This document shows, one piece after another, positions 47,601 through 59,830 of a DNA stretch of 60,000 nt (position 1 is its first letter; every line of letters begins with the position of its first letter). This stretch comes from Liolophura sinensis (lineage: Eukaryota; Mollusca; Polyplacophora; Chitonida; Chitonidae), in NCBI RefSeq assembly GCF_032854445.1, contig NC_088300.1:54288984-54348983 (forward strand). The letters are read 5' to 3'. The notes beneath the pieces are model-generated. The model saw only the letters and a list, made by a program, of their open reading frames with translations, made no database searches and was not told where the DNA came from. Both the position numbers and the translations under genes were made by a program.

Positions 47601-50600
47601 TCAATGAGCCAACCCTTCACCTTACTAACAGTGATGAACAGCCCCAATTCTACGGTGTAACTCTAGCTGTCCTTGGCCTGTAATCTGACATGTGTACATG
47701 TAATCTGGGTGGGAGACCCCAAACAGAAGTATTTCTGGTTGTCATATTGGGCAGGGTGGCTGTGTGTGCTGTAGGCTCCTGAAGGCTGAGTGCTAGCAAA
47801 TGACATATCACAAAACAGTCAGAATGTAAAGACGATACACAGGCCCAACTCCAAATCCCTGTAGCTGTATTGATTGCATTTGGATGATTAAGTCTGAAGA
47901 AAGCATTCACGAACATTAAAAAGAATACAAATATCCAAAACCATCCATCTGTATATTTTTTTGTTTGTAAAAGAAAACTCACTTCATCAAGTGCATTATT
48001 CCAGCAGCTTTTGTGTGCTTTATTCAACTCCATATAGTTTTATTCATACTGATAACATACATCCTAATTCTTCAACCTTTTCAACTGCCTCTTCTACCAA
48101 CACTTGGAAGCATTCCGCGAGAATTATGGAGTGAAGATAAATAATTTGCACACTTTTATGAAGCTTGTATCATCAATGATACACATAAATCATTTCATTG
48201 TTGTTCCATGCCTAAATTTCCACCGAAAAAAGTACATCAGATGTTATGATATGTACATTCACCCCCCCCCCCCACACACACACCCCATCGCCCCCCACCC
48301 CCCACTGTGTTCATACCAGTGTGAACACATAATTGAACATCAAAACAAACTGTACCCCCTTATATTAGTTTCCAATCCCAGATTAATGAGGTCTCGTGGG
48401 TTTGACTGGGGCTTTAAGATAGGAGGTAAGTCGGGTACATGTACCCTGAGAAAACTGGTGGTTTACCATTCAGGATCTTCAGTTCTCCCATAACCTCACC
48501 ACTTTCATATAAGTGAAAATTTATTGAGTATGACATTAAATATCAATCAAATAAATAAATAATTTACTTGCATTTACTTTTACTTGCACAAAAATTAGAA
48601 TCAACTGTTCATGCCATGGATATGGAAAGAAACATTATTTAAGATACTCCTACAAAATACAAAAAAAATGCATTTCACCTAAAGTATGGCATATAAAACT
48701 GTACTCTCTGAAGCCTTAAAAAAATATTTTTCATACCAACACCTAATTATTTCTGATAATAAAACTTCACCAAAGAAGCCTACGAGGCCATATAAGGTGG
48801 ATAAATCATCAGTCATGCAAAATTTGTCACTTGAAGTAAGCTGAAGTTCAGGTGAAATACAGTATACAGGAAAGAGGTGTAAGCAGCAATACTACATGTA
48901 TTCACAGCAGGTTGTAAAATTATTTAGGTGTTGGTTTAATTGCTGCACTGGGTAGCTAGAGGAAATGTTTGAGAATCCCCTGACAGTCATATGGTAGGTG
49001 TTTTGGATGAAAGACACAGACTGTTGGTTAGCAAACTTCCCTAACACCTGACAAGATCACAAGACAAGGCAGGGAAAGGCAGAGAGAGAAGCAGACAGAG
49101 TTCTTACTTAAGCACAGCTAATAGAAATGTGGAATTAGTGCCCTGGCACCAGAGAGCCCACCTCTCACTCAACAAAACCAGCTACTGGCTGTCCCACACC
49201 TAACTGACCCATGTTCAATCTAAAACCCAATCAGATGCAGGAGCCCAAGCCAATTAATAAAATCACAATGGAGTGGCAAAACTATTTCTCAAAGGGCTGT
49301 GTATTTTCTATGCTCCTTGTCTTCCACTTACAAATATCAGCCAGAAAGAGTCAGCAGACGGGTAATAAACTGGGAGGTATTCCACTGCAAATCCCCAAAG
49401 CTTGCTGAACTGATCAGAAAACTTAGGCAAATTCCAAGAACTTATATCCCATGACAAATTTATATACCAAACTTACACAAACATCAAGCTGGACTTCGAA
49501 CTTGATTTCAAGGGTCACAAAATGAACCCACTCACACGACTTTAAAAAAATCTGACAGTAAATGAAACAAGGATTGCATCAGCCAATGAGAACAACATAA
49601 ATCATTAAGTTATTTATGAATGGATTTGCCTGATTGATCTGAAGTTTCTCAAAGTGAAAGTGAAAGTTTTCAAATGTTTATGAAAATCAGATCCTATTTG
49701 GAGCAGTGAGAAAAACGAAAGCATAGCCAGATCCAATTTAATATCTCTTGCACAGCTTTTACATAAACATGGAATATAAAAATATAGTAGTTGTCTAAAG
49801 AAGTTTCAAGACCTTTCCAAACCATCACATGCATCTTTATTCCTGTTTTCAAAAAAAATCCCTCTTCTGTCCTTCTTTAATATTTAACTTCACAAGATAA
49901 AACATTCAGTCAGCCACTTCTCAAACACAAGCTTACACGGAAGAAGAGAGCACATAATTTATTTTCCAAATATTTTATTTCACTTTAATACATGTAGTTG
50001 TCACCTTAACTAAGGGTACATTTACCATTCAAGGACACAGGGTATATAAAAATAAATGGAAGTTTGTTTCTGACAAGCTCATCTATATCCACCTATTAAA
50101 ATCAACAGAGAGGGCAATATCAAAGAGAGAAGATGAATGGGAACTGTAAATTATCTATGCACAGATAATAACATGAGGAATGAGTGTACTGGCACTGATG
50201 AGCCTACCTATCACCTTCCTGCCATTTCCTGACTGTCCCACATCTGACTGACCCACGGGTGCATACTGATACGCAGCTAGATCGAGGAGACCAAACCAAT
50301 TAATAACACTACAATGGCCAGACAAATCCCTCTCTCAACAGGCTGTATATTGGCTAGGCTCTTTGTCTGTGCTCTAACAAATGCCATATGACAGAAAAGA
50401 GCTGGGATGAAGGTGATAAACTGGCAGATCTCTGACTCCGAATCCCCACAGCAGTATTATTGATCACACTTGTAGATTGAGCTCAAGGAAAAAAAAAAAA
50501 AAGACACGCTCAGACTACCCCACGGAAAGACGAACGCATATCGTAAAGCATCAATTTTACTCATGAAATATTCACTTCCTAAGAGATCAGTCCATCAATT

Positions 50601-53600
50601 TACTCCAGAAAGTGACACTTATTTATCAGCTGAATTTTCCACCATCCATGTATAAACATAGACATGATGTGATAAAGATTTCACTACCTTTCCTCATAAC
50701 AAACAACATAAACAACATTTTCTTTAGGACAGATACTGATATATGTGCATTTCTGAGGTTGCACATGTGACACCATCCCAAAACATTTCCTACATCTATA
50801 TACCGATTAAAAGACAGAAGTTTGTTTTTAGCCACAAGTGCAAAATGCCATCATTTTTCGGGTTACTTTCGAGTTAATCAGTGTTTTGAACTTGTAGCAG
50901 GATATACTAACTGCTGCCTCAATGAAGCCTAGTGATAAAAACACCAGATATCACACTGCAAACTCTATGTGTTGGCAGTATCGTAATATCAATGTAGGAT
51001 TCATTGTGCTTTCTCTTGCAAATGCCAATGGAAGATTTCATAGTTACATCTATATACTGTAAGCAGTTTCTGAACTAAGCCCATGTTTCACACACACATG
51101 TGCTAGGCAAAATCTCCCACCAACCTCTATGCCACAGAACCGTGGTGCAAGTTTTATTCACGACAGAGCAAAAATGGCAATGATTTCAATGGAAATAGAG
51201 GAAATAACCCTAAGTTTTACCTTGGTTTGAAAAGAAGTCTGAAAACTGTCACATCACAAAAGGGGTCAAACATAGCAACAATTTTGTTGAAAATGACAAG
51301 AATAAGTCTTAATTGAATTTTAATTGTTTTAATTGAATACCATGAGAACTGTTTTTTAAAAAAATCTGGAAAACTGTTCTGAAAATTAATGGATGAAACA
51401 GCTGAAAACAGACGAAGTGTACACCTATAAATGTTGTCCTCTCTGCTACTGGTTAGGGATGAATAAGACTATAAGACTTCAGGAATTAATATCAGCAAGT
51501 AGGCATGATATCGGTATACAGTGTCCATGTACATGTAGCTTCATGCACATCTCCTAATAGGTCATCATTAGTATGGTCACTAACCCATGAATGGGGCACT
51601 AGTACAAAACTCATACCTCACGGGTTGTTTCTGGCAGCTACGGGAACCCTGACTTGGGAACATCCAGGACAACAGGAAGAGGGCGCTGACTGACTTGATT
51701 TTGTGCCAAATCATATGAAAAAATCTATTTTCGCCTCTCTAAATTGGACAAGATCATTGCTATATATTTGCCTGGGAACTACATTCAATCTCTGCAGTAG
51801 GCTTTGCCATACAAAGGGTAGCCAAGGCCCCAATCAGTGAACATGTCAGAATCTATAGCTTGTAACACAAGAGAAACAGCACCACAGCACAGACCCCATA
51901 GAGTAGCATCCACAGAGTCAACTGTATCCCTTTGCTTCACGCCTGCACACATTACATACTGTAGATATACTGTCCTCATGTATACATGAGCTCTGCTGTA
52001 CATACACAGTACACGTACATCATGATAACATAAATAATATGCACTGCTCTTTATGCACTTAATGAAATTACAACATTCTGCTTTTGACATATAAAATATT
52101 TTCATATAATTTTGTTTTCAAGAACTGAGTCATTGTACTGTAACTACTGTTACAGAGAATATTATTCTCCCAATGATTTGTGTATTATCTGAATTGTACA
52201 TTTTGAGAAATCCGTTTTTACTTAATTTGTTTTTATGGACAGCTTCTTCACCAACATAGGTTTAGGTTTTTACGTTACCACGGACTGATGCACAAATGAA
52301 GGAGGCAAACTCTGTCCACCTGCAAGTTTGTGCTTTATTCTGATGATTTCGAACGTGTGGCAACCCACAGTGTGAGTAACATTATTTCTTAGAGCCCATT
52401 CTGCCTTTTGGATTTAACACTGACAGACTGTAATTTGTTATGAATTGCTTTGATTCACAGTGTCATTTTACCGATTCACCATGCAGTAGCCAAACTTGGA
52501 TATTATTCGAACTAGAATAATTTCCACTAATGATGGAAGAAGCTATTTTATTGTCCATGTGTATAGTTTAGTTGAGTACATGTAGCACATAAAAATGTAT
52601 AATAGCATGGTAAAGGGAATATTGAAAAACTACGTTGTAAGACCTAAATTACACAATGTGAGCATAAACTCTGCTCCACATACGCGTAGTGATACATACA
52701 TGAGTAATGTGGCTGTACGTATTTTCAATGTGACCCTTTACATGTAGTCTGTTTATTAAAGCAGAGACGTAACTCGAAGTCTCATATGATATAAGGTATA
52801 CAATGTGGATGTTACCGAATGTAAACAACTGTACTGGCTGACAATCATATTATTCTGTTACTGATAAACTGTTGCTTTTCTTTCTTTCTGTAGACTTTAA
52901 CCCTTCCATTCTCCATGCAACTGTGGATGGTACAGTCATTAAACTGTCAATGGAACTTGATGACCTGTCGTTGGTTTAGTTATTGGAGAGTGCGGGTTAA
53001 CTTAGTGCAATTCCCAGTCTATCTGGGAACAGGCATAATAGTTACATTATTATGGGTTGCAAGAAGTTTACCAGGTAGATGACTAGATGGGGGTATGCTT
53101 CTGGGAGTATCACTAAACATGTTAAATATGAAACAAAACGACTGCATTCAGTGATACTCTACGATATCATTTATGTAATGCTTAAAGAAAGGCAACTTTA
53201 ACTTTAAGTATAATTTCACATACTTGTACCATACCAACCACGACCTGTCCCATTTTTGAATGAATGAAAGATAATGATTTAATGTCAAGTGGGCAATATA
53301 TCAGCCATAACATGGCGTTAATGTGTTTAAAACAAGGAAGTATATGTAGTTCACACTTCTGAAGGCAAAACCTGTCTCATTTTAATACACATAATGAGGG
53401 AGTAGAGTACTTACAACTAAGGACAAGAATGTTGAAGTCTCCATTGCATAGCTTGACATCTCCATAGGTGACAACAGCCTGAAAGCAGCCTTCTCTGTGC
53501 ATGCGTATGTGCATTGTTAACCTCTTACTCTGGGGATCACAGATGATCTGGGTGGTGGGTACATACTTCTGGTTACTGCCGGCCTGCACAACAATACACA

Positions 53601-56600
53601 CAACAATTAGTAAAACAACTGTGCAGATGTATGAATCATATTAATGTCATACATTGTACTTAATAATTTTGCAGTCATATGATGACGAAGAGTCATTAGG
53701 TGTGTGTTTACGTATTGTGTCTTCTTGTGGCAGGGCAAGTGCATGCTGCCTAAGTGCTACTGCCACTAAAGTATCACGTCGAAGACACCAGGCACGACAT
53801 CCCACCCAGTCACACTAAACTGACACTGGGCCAACAGTCCTGCATGTTGGCCCTGTTTCCATGCTCTAACCTCTACATGCTGAGTGCCAAGTGATGCAGC
53901 GACAAGTATAATTTTTAAAGTCTTGGCGCCCCAGTATGACCTGACCAGCTTGCAGCCAGTAAACAGGATGCTGACTGATTTATTAATATCTCTGGTTGTG
54001 GCTAAAGCTCATTATGGCATCAGTGAGAGCCGGGAAGTCTACAAATTCCCTGTCCAAAAAGGGTTCTGAGCTAAAGACACCTTAATCTTCAGACAGGTGT
54101 ATAGGGGGTTGTGATATATGGCTATTCCAACTTGTAACCAGGCGAATATGAACAAGGGCTTTAGAAGGTGCCACAACAGATGGCAGACAGTTACTATCGA
54201 TTGAGAGTTTAAGCCTCACTAGCTTGTAGAAAAAGAATTGCTATGATTTATTTATTTATTTATTTATTTGATTGGTGTTTTATGCCGTACTCAAGAATAT
54301 TTCACTTATACGACGGCGGCCAGCATTATGGTGGGTGGAAACCGAGCACAGCCCGGGGGAAACCCACGACCATCCGCAGGTTGCTGGAAGACCTTCCCAC
54401 TTACGGCCGGAGAGGAAGCCAGCATGGAATGAGGCTATGAGGCCACATCAGCTTGCACTTACAGATAGGTGTAGAGGATATAAACAGCAAGCCAACTGAG
54501 ATACATGTTCATACATACAGACACATGTAAATGTTCATCCTGATCCTAACCTTAAACCCTGCACCCATTGAGGCCCAATGTTGATTTTGACCATCCACTG
54601 ATCATCTTCCTCTTCCCCATTCAATTGGTGATGCAACCCTCTGACCATAATACATACATGTAGATGACCCATGCATGTATTGTGGATGTATTTTGATTTA
54701 TTTATTTACCATCATTTTGAGATAATGTTTTCTGGCACATTGCCAATGCTGTTGTGGACATGAATCCTGTCATGTAAACGGCCAAAATGCCTTTCATACA
54801 TTTATGTGTTACTGCTGTCATACATAACCAGACAAAGTAACTTGCTATTTACCGCATCCAGCACACAGCATCTAAATCTAATTAAATCTGTGTGTTCTCA
54901 ACATTACTATATACTCTAATTAAGGCAATTGAAAGACATTGCAATATCATATGCCAATCATGTCATCATGATCAAACCACCAGGCCAATTATGGGGAGGG
55001 GGATGACAGCTGAACTGCTCAACCTTGCCGGCCGTCTGACCATGATGGCTGCAAGATTTCAAGTTAGGATTTGGCTGAACTATACATATAGGGAGTATTA
55101 CCATGGACATGAACGAACAAAACATTATGTTGAAATGAGTGAAACATGAAACATGTTCACAGTATCTGAAAACCAAACATCATCTGGTGATCACAGTACG
55201 GATCTACAACAGAACAATTCATTTCTGGCTTACCTCTCGAACTTTAATTTTGAAGAAATCATGCTGGCCAGCTTTATATGCTGAAAGGTTGCCATAAGTA
55301 TCTCTTGTCTCTATTGTGAGGGGGTGGGAAGTGCCTTTAGTACACACGACTGTGGAGCTGTAATTCATGAAGCCACTCTTTGTTGCATCAATAGGCCCTA
55401 TGGAAAGACAAATAGGTTTCATATGCACAAGTGCAATATATCAGTGGATTAGCATATTTAAATAACCATATATCCAAAATGCTACTACATATTTAAAGTG
55501 CTGGATAGCTTAATCCCTGTGAGAATGAAATCAGATAACAATCCATTGATTCAAACCAGCCAAACTGGTTTATTAGCCACTGTGGAGCTCTTAAAATACT
55601 GAGCACCAACTAGATGTTACTGTACACCAATTCTGGTATTTTGGTCTTTATGGTCAAACTCTTGAATGAAGTCAGTGGAGATGTCTGAACCACTTCCACT
55701 AAAACCAACTGGATATTTAGCACATGTATATATAATGACAGTTGTATGAAACATATATCCCTTGAGTCTGTTCCAATCAAACGGCACATTTCAGGATACA
55801 AATGGTTGAATATATGATGATGTAGATGCAGGGGTCAGCTAGCCTAATAGTCCTGAGAGACATATGTCTGTAACAGAGTTAAATGAGTTAACATCTAGGC
55901 AAATGCATGGATCTGAATCTAAGGCTGGCTATACATGTACACATAAATTCTCTAGGCTGAAAGATGCAAAAGAGAGGAACTATGTGTACATGTAATACAT
56001 GTATCTCATTGCGTGTGGATTGACAGATAAAGAGTGTTTTCTCTACTTTGCACACTACTGAAGAATTAAATTCTTAAGAATACATCACACTTTACATGTA
56101 ACATATTATATTTGCTATACATTTTGGTACTTAGCTGTGTGCAATTTATTTAGAATATGTTACTTTGTGTTTGAAGGTTTTGAGGAAAAAATGTTTCATT
56201 GAAAACTAACTGAGTTGACGTCAGTAAAGATATTATTACATAGGTGTACTCTGTCCTTCATGTTAGGCAGACATGAAACAGTGTCAGGGACATCTGCTAC
56301 CGTTCTTCATAAAATGTCTTAATAAATATAAACAATAATGGCATTGCGAATACATACATACACATACCCCACTGATCCAAGAATTTCACATACATTTACA
56401 GCTAAGATATTGAAAGCAATCTTCTGTGTAGACTGCTACTGAAGTGGTAAAGTGTCACCCCTGCCAGAAATACTAATGACACTCTTCCCTTTCACAATTG
56501 ATAGACTTACCTCTTCTTTGAGAGCAACACTGCACTTGGTCAAAAACCCCATAGTAAATCTCCTTACTTCCACAGGTAAATGGAAACATGACCAGTCAGA

Positions 56601-59600
56601 GTCAGTCTCCACTTAAAATGGAGCAGCAAACTCCTGATAAAGGGGGCGCATACAAGTAGAGGGCGTTAAATATTTTACAAAGTTCACACAAGAGTTGTGG
56701 ACCAAAAAAAGCATTATGCTGTTTTAACATGTCCACAGGCAGTCACGCTAGTTTGTAGTTTGTACTGGATGCTATGAAAGATCACCACATTGTTTACACA
56801 CACATAAAATGCTACTAGAAAAAGAACTAAAAGTGGAAGATATCTCAAATTTAGGGTTTATCTTGGTACCCAATGGCACCAGAAACTGTCTCTGGAACTA
56901 TAAACTGCCACAAGACATGTTGGCAACTGTGTGGCATCATGGGTTTGTGGTCATGGTGTTTGTATCCTCAAATCTGATGCCAGCAGAACTGTCTCACCAA
57001 CTATACCACTGACAAAAGAACAGATTACAACCATGGGACATCAGGGATTTCAGACATTCAACCCAACATGTGACAGTAAATCAGTCTTCATCCATCACTG
57101 AAGACAGGAGCGCAGGGAACTGCTTCTGCGAAATCTATACGCATTAAGTGCTTGGGAAAAGGAGCATCCCACACCGGTAGAGGACATGCCTGTACATCAG
57201 ACGTTCAATAATGCCACATGTAACATTCCGGGGGATGAGATTCGCCCAATCACATTTGGCAGAAGTTCTGTCAGTGTACAGAGAGACTTGGGCAAATCAG
57301 TGGACCTCCACTCTCACAGAGAGAATAATCTATCCAGAGCTAAGCAGAAAGCCCCAATGGGCTCTGTTCTAAAGCCTAGCTGATTGCCCACACAAAATGT
57401 TTGGACAAAAAATATTGGCGTCCACTCTGTCAAATTCACTCATCATGGAAACTCCTGAATTTGGAAGGTCTGTCAAGATGCACTGGTCTGATTTATGCCT
57501 GCATGCTGTTTTTATATTAATGATCACTGACTTCATATAAATGTTTGGAGCCCACATGTAAAACCCGATCTGAATTTCAATGCATATGCGATCATATCTT
57601 CAAGCATTATCAAATGATAAAGTTCATATAATAATACATTTGCATATACCATAAATTCTGGTAATAGAAATCTGGCACTGCCTGGGCAAATTGCCCAATA
57701 ATTATGCTTTGCAATATCCTTCAGTTAGGGAAATATACATTACATGCCACAATCAAATTATCACATAAGTCGTGGGTACATTCATCAATATCATGCAATA
57801 TTTTCCTTGTGAACGGTTTTCAGGTACACCATTTTGATTCACTGTACTGGCAATATTTTATTTACTTATTTGATTGGTGATTCAAATAACACTCAAGAAA
57901 TTTTACTTACATGACTGTAATGTTTATGTTAGAAACAAACCTGGCTCTTAAAAAAAACACTGCTTTCATCCCAGCAGCTGAATAATTTGACATTTAAAAG
58001 CCTGCAACTGAGCTAATAAGAGCACTAAGCTGGCTTTATATTAGTCTGGTTGGTCTAAACTGCGGGTCTACATACAGCTCGGCCCAATAAGTGATATCTA
58101 AACAAAATTTGAGACAACATGCAAATACAATACAGACGTCAGGGAAATGAGAATGCCGAATCCATTCAAGCACATTGTATAATCTAGACACAGCATTCAC
58201 TATATTACATTAGGAGTACAAAAATGTATGTTGCCTTCCTAGAACAGCTAGACAGGGGGCCTCCATAGCCTAGCGGTTAGCTTATCAGTGCAGCAAATAA
58301 AACTCTAACCAAATAAATGAATAAATATAACAGACAAATAGGGACAATGCCCACCCCTCTTAGATGAGAATAACAAACCTCAACTGCAGACCTTCATAAG
58401 TTTTCTTTGATATTATAGTTGTTATAAAATTGCATGAACATGTGCATGGAGGAGCTATTATAGGCAATTTGGGTAGCACTGAAGCTGTGTGGCTCAGAAA
58501 TAATAATTTCTCATTCATTCCTGTCACAACATTATGTTTAATTTATTTGTGCATTTATAACATCTTGGATATGCATATATGATTTGGAATGAACCAAGTC
58601 AGGGATGCTGTACAATGATGTCCCATGCTGTACCATGAGGTCTCATGCTATACAATGATGTCTCATGTTGTACAATTATGTCTCATGCTGTACAGCGATG
58701 TCTCATTTTTTTTCAGATCAATGAGCTGCTGTTGACACAATGAAAAATTGGCACTGTACTACAGTACTGTAGTCACAGGTGTCAGTATTTGAAATAAGAA
58801 ACTTCTTCAGATGTACAAATATCATGATGTACAGCTAGTATTGTAGCATCTTCTTGAGACAAAATCTATCAGTTTATCTGCTCAGTGACCCAACCTTGAG
58901 AACAATCTTTTGTAAACAATCTTTCCAGAATGCAGCCACAAGATCACATGATCTCAACTTGGAACGCCCTTAAAGCATTGTTGCAGGTTCTTTAATCATA
59001 TTTCATAGTGCACACTATGTAAGCAGCAACTCAAATTCCACAATAGTGTAAATGGGAATGAATAAGATATTCTGTTAGGAAGCTCACACTGTGTTAAGAT
59101 AAGTCTCAACATACACTGCTGTTTTGCTTGACATGCAAGTGAATCTGGCTGGGGGGGCATTTCAAAATTTTTAATTTTAAAATGTCAGTCAGTTACCATA
59201 CTAAAACTAAAACTTGACCGTGCATTATTTTAAAATGAGACTACTCTATTAGACATGCCATGTCTGTCACCTTATGAATGGTAACCTGGCATGTTGGAAT
59301 AATAAGCATACTGTGGGCATGAACCAGTCTGACACATAACACTGATAACAGATTTCTCTCAGGTTGATCATGCTGCCACCTTTTAAATAGAATGTCTCCA
59401 ACCTTTTTCAAATAGTAAATATATATGGACTATCAAGAGATGGAAATTAAGCAGTACCACATTGACATTATTACTACTTAAGTATACTACTGACACTAAA
59501 CTGAAATAATTAATACTACTAAAGTGACTTCACAATGTAATGGAATGGAAAGTCAAGCCTTTCAAATATGATATCAGCAAAAATATATATACCAGCTTCA

Positions 59601-59830
59601 AAGTTCTTCTTGAATGGACTTCCTTTGATGTGCCGTCCACCAATCAGAATAGAGATGAGGTACTCTCCACTCTTATATATGGTGAAGGAGACTTTAGCAA
59701 TGTTAGCACTGTTGGGATCAGGGCCCCCATACTCCATCGTTGTGGCCACCTTAATCCCTTGGTGCACAATCTCCACCAGGATGTTGTCACCATTGGAAAC
59801 AGGATATGGTTTACCATTTCTCTGGAACAC
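35448..59830 (-). CDS. AREL1: AREL1 homologue, filamin-repeat HECT E3 ubiquitin ligase (5'-partial)
   Basis: Fifteen coding exons on the minus strand: 59830-59593, 55397-55234, 53583-53415, 45685-45552, 45149-45072, 44457-44316, 43365-43244, 42566-42491, 41181-41069, 40725-40546, 39696-39571, 37299-37111, 36740-36654, 36312-36137 and 35550-35448. Phases agree throughout, giving 698 aa. The human protein has 823; the missing N-terminus, including its membrane segment, lies to the right of the window. The first exons match the filamin-type region (KNGQPFP in human, RNGKPYP here). The last eight or nine exons form the extended HECT domain: LDWGGLRREWFELL, ALVHPNP, FAGKIVGKCLYE, FDENELE, LPPGGF. 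The catalytic cysteine is in HTCFNQLCLP, 33 residues before the C-terminus, as in human (Cys790). Human AREL1 ubiquitinates IAP antagonists (SMAC, HtrA2, ARTS) and restrains apoptosis; a conserved role is inferred. Confidence 0.95.
37828..39593. repeat. 87-bp minisatellite spanning an AREL1 exon-intron border
   Basis: Head-to-tail 87-bp units, nearly identical. Donor-bearing copies (ACCTTGAT on the plus strand) start at 37890, 37977, 38064, 38151, 38238 and 38325. After a SINE insertion they resume at 38701, 38788, 38875 and 38960, then every 87 bp to 39482, ending in the genuine exon border at 39569. The unit at 38875 is 2 bp short. The leftmost unit (about 37828-37889) is diverged. Each unit repeats 23 exon bases plus the splice donor. 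Because 87 is a multiple of 3, the plus strand shows long artificial open frames (reiterated MRCPVSLNPSLICSLYIDRH) that are not genes. Confidence 0.95.
38374..38650 (+). mobile_element. Full-length tRNA-derived SINE inserted in the 87-bp array
   Basis: The head, with an A box in GTGGCTCAGTCGGTTAAAGC and a B box in GTGAGTTCAAGTCC, is followed by the conserved body (CCATAATGCTGGCCGCCGTC) and AACACCAATC plus a long poly(A). It is flanked by a perfect 12-bp target-site duplication TCATATGCTCTC (38362-38373 and 38651-38662). The intact structure suggests a recent insertion by LINE-driven target-primed reverse transcription. Confidence 0.93.
39571..40725 (-). CDS. AREL1: AREL1 HECT N-lobe exons joined by a GC-AG intron
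   Basis: Exon 40725-40546 (VHPNP... FAGKIVGKCLYE... FLAQLIGLRINYK) is followed by AAG|GCAAGA, a GC donor with otherwise consensus flanks. No GT alternative preserves both frame and homology. Exon 39696-39571 (HFESDDPELYETKIKF... EEEYDDTGHLIK) follows directly, as in human LRMHYK|YFETDDPEFY. The latter exon's donor (AAG|GTACAC) is the one copied in the neighbouring 87-bp array. Confidence 0.9.
41213..41442 (-). mobile_element. Near full-length SINE in an AREL1 intron
   Basis: Reverse-strand copy: TTTATTTGATTGGTGTATTA at the left, then the body, ending CACGGAGGCCCCC at the right, the complement of the SINE head. It is more diverged than the copy at 38374-38650. Confidence 0.8.
42117..42165 (-). 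mobile_element. SINE tail fragment
   Basis: TTTATTTATTTGTTTTAATG then GTGTATTAGGCCGCATGCGT resembles the reverse complement of the SINE 3' end. Short and diverged. Confidence 0.35.
42937..43152. repeat. Inverted pair of tRNA-like sequences
   Basis: The right half (43071-43152, plus) contains TTTAGTCTAGTGGTAGAAGA (A-box-like) and CACTGGTTCAAATCCC (B-box-like). The left half (42937-43028, minus) contains TTTAGTTTAGTGGTAGAAGC and CACTGGTTCAAAACCC. The two halves are inverted copies separated by about 45 bp. Stems do not pair well enough for a functional tRNA, so I call a tRNA-derived foldback repeat. Confidence 0.6.
48261..48304 (+). repeat. C-rich low-complexity tract
   Basis: A run of 13 C, then CACACACACACC, then CCCCCCACCCCCC. 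Simple-sequence DNA in an intron. Confidence 0.9.
48480..48562 (+). mobile_element. Decayed SINE tail
   Basis: TTTCATATAAGTGAAAATTT then ATTGAGTATGACATTAAATA and TCAATCAAATAAATAAATAA follow the SINE 3' end. Confidence 0.55.
53255..53325 (+). repeat. Diverged dispersed repeat fragment
   Basis: GAATGAATGAAAGATAATGA then TTTAATGTCAAGTGGGCAAT and ATATCAGCCATAACATGGCG. Relative of the fragment at 27953-28020. Confidence 0.4.
53415..55397 (-). CDS. AREL1: AREL1 homologue exons 55397-55234 and 53583-53415
   Basis: Two exons completing the filamin-like region. The first (PIDATKSGF... ETRDTYGNLSAYKAG) is entered in phase 1 and left in phase 0. The second (MHIRMHREGCFQAVVTYGDV... NGDFNILVLS) matches human LHSRGCFHACISYQNQ and NGEFDIIVLS and ends AGTT|GTAAGT. 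The next exon lies 7.7 kb away at 45685. Confidence 0.9.
54246..54427 (-). mobile_element. 5'-truncated SINE in an AREL1 intron
   Basis: Reverse-strand copy: TTTATTTATT repeats, GATTGGTGTTTTATGCCGTA, the body, and a stop within GGAGAGGAAGCCAGCATGGA. It lacks the tRNA-like head. Its body is very close to that of 38374-38650, so it is relatively young. Confidence 0.8.
56511..56589 (-). CDS. Possible alternative first exon of the AREL1 homologue
   Basis: ATG at 56589 opens 26 codons (MFPFTCGSKEIYYGVFDQVQ...) ending at a strong donor AGAG|GTAAGTC in phase 1. That is exactly the phase needed to join exon 55397-55234, and it recreates the same Gly codon. The resulting protein would lack the N-terminal membrane segment and the first filamin exon. 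There is no similarity or transcript support, so chance is quite possible. Confidence 0.25.
57855..57955 (-). mobile_element. Decayed SINE tail
   Basis: TTATTTACTTATTTGATTGG then TGATTCAAATAACACTCAAG and AAATTTTACTTACATGACTG is a decayed reverse complement of the SINE 3' end. Confidence 0.45.
58256..58330 (+). mobile_element. Internally deleted SINE
   Basis: The head GGGGGCCTCCATAGCCTAGC then GGTTAGCTTATCAGTGCAGC runs straight into a tail-like AACCAAATAAATGAATAAAT, with the whole body missing. Confidence 0.5.
58605..58704 (+). repeat. 20-bp tandem repeat, five copies
   Basis: Five consecutive 20-bp units of consensus ATGCTGTACAATGATGTCTC with one to three changes each, in an AREL1 intron. 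Confidence 0.85.
59593..59830 (-). CDS. AREL1: AREL1 homologue filamin-type repeat exon
   Basis: First AREL1 exon in the window. It is entered in phase 0 after an acceptor at TGACAG and left in phase 1 (GCTG|GTATAT). It encodes a filamin/ABP280-like beta-sandwich half: RNGKPYPVSNGDN, then KVSFTIYKSGEYLISILIGG and IKGSPFKKNFEAG. The next exon completes the FEAG|PIDATKSGF junction typical between filamin strands. A preceding exon must exist beyond the right edge. Confidence 0.9.

Larger units (their letters stand above)
47690..50475 (+). repeat. Three diverged copies of a repeat in the long AREL1 intron
   Basis: Copies at about 47690-47885, 49130-49400 and 50190-50475 share blocks such as CTGGCTGTCCCACACCTAAC then TGACCCA, CCAATTAATAA, and a 3' part with CAAATGCCATATGACA and CCGAATCCCCACAGCAG variants. 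All have the same orientation. No ORF is shared. The coordinates cover the cluster. Confidence 0.55.
45686..53414. other. 7.7-kb AREL1 intron
   Basis: Joins exon 53583-53415 (phase 1) to exon 45685-45552. No coding exon was recognised inside. It holds three diverged copies of one repeat family (about 47690-47885, 49130-49400 and 50190-50475), a SINE tail (about 48480-48560), a C-rich tract and scattered ACATGTA words. Confidence 0.7.
55398..59592. other. 4.2-kb AREL1 intron
   Basis: Lies between the first two AREL1 exons of the window. Holds a possible alternative first exon (56511-56589), SINE fragments (about 57855-57955 and 58256-58330) and a 20-bp tandem repeat (58605-58704). Nothing else coding was recognised. 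Confidence 0.7.

Noticed and set aside
47650-48033. 127-codon minus-strand frame
   Set aside because: It runs through a copy of a dispersed repeat in the AREL1 intron and resembles no protein family.
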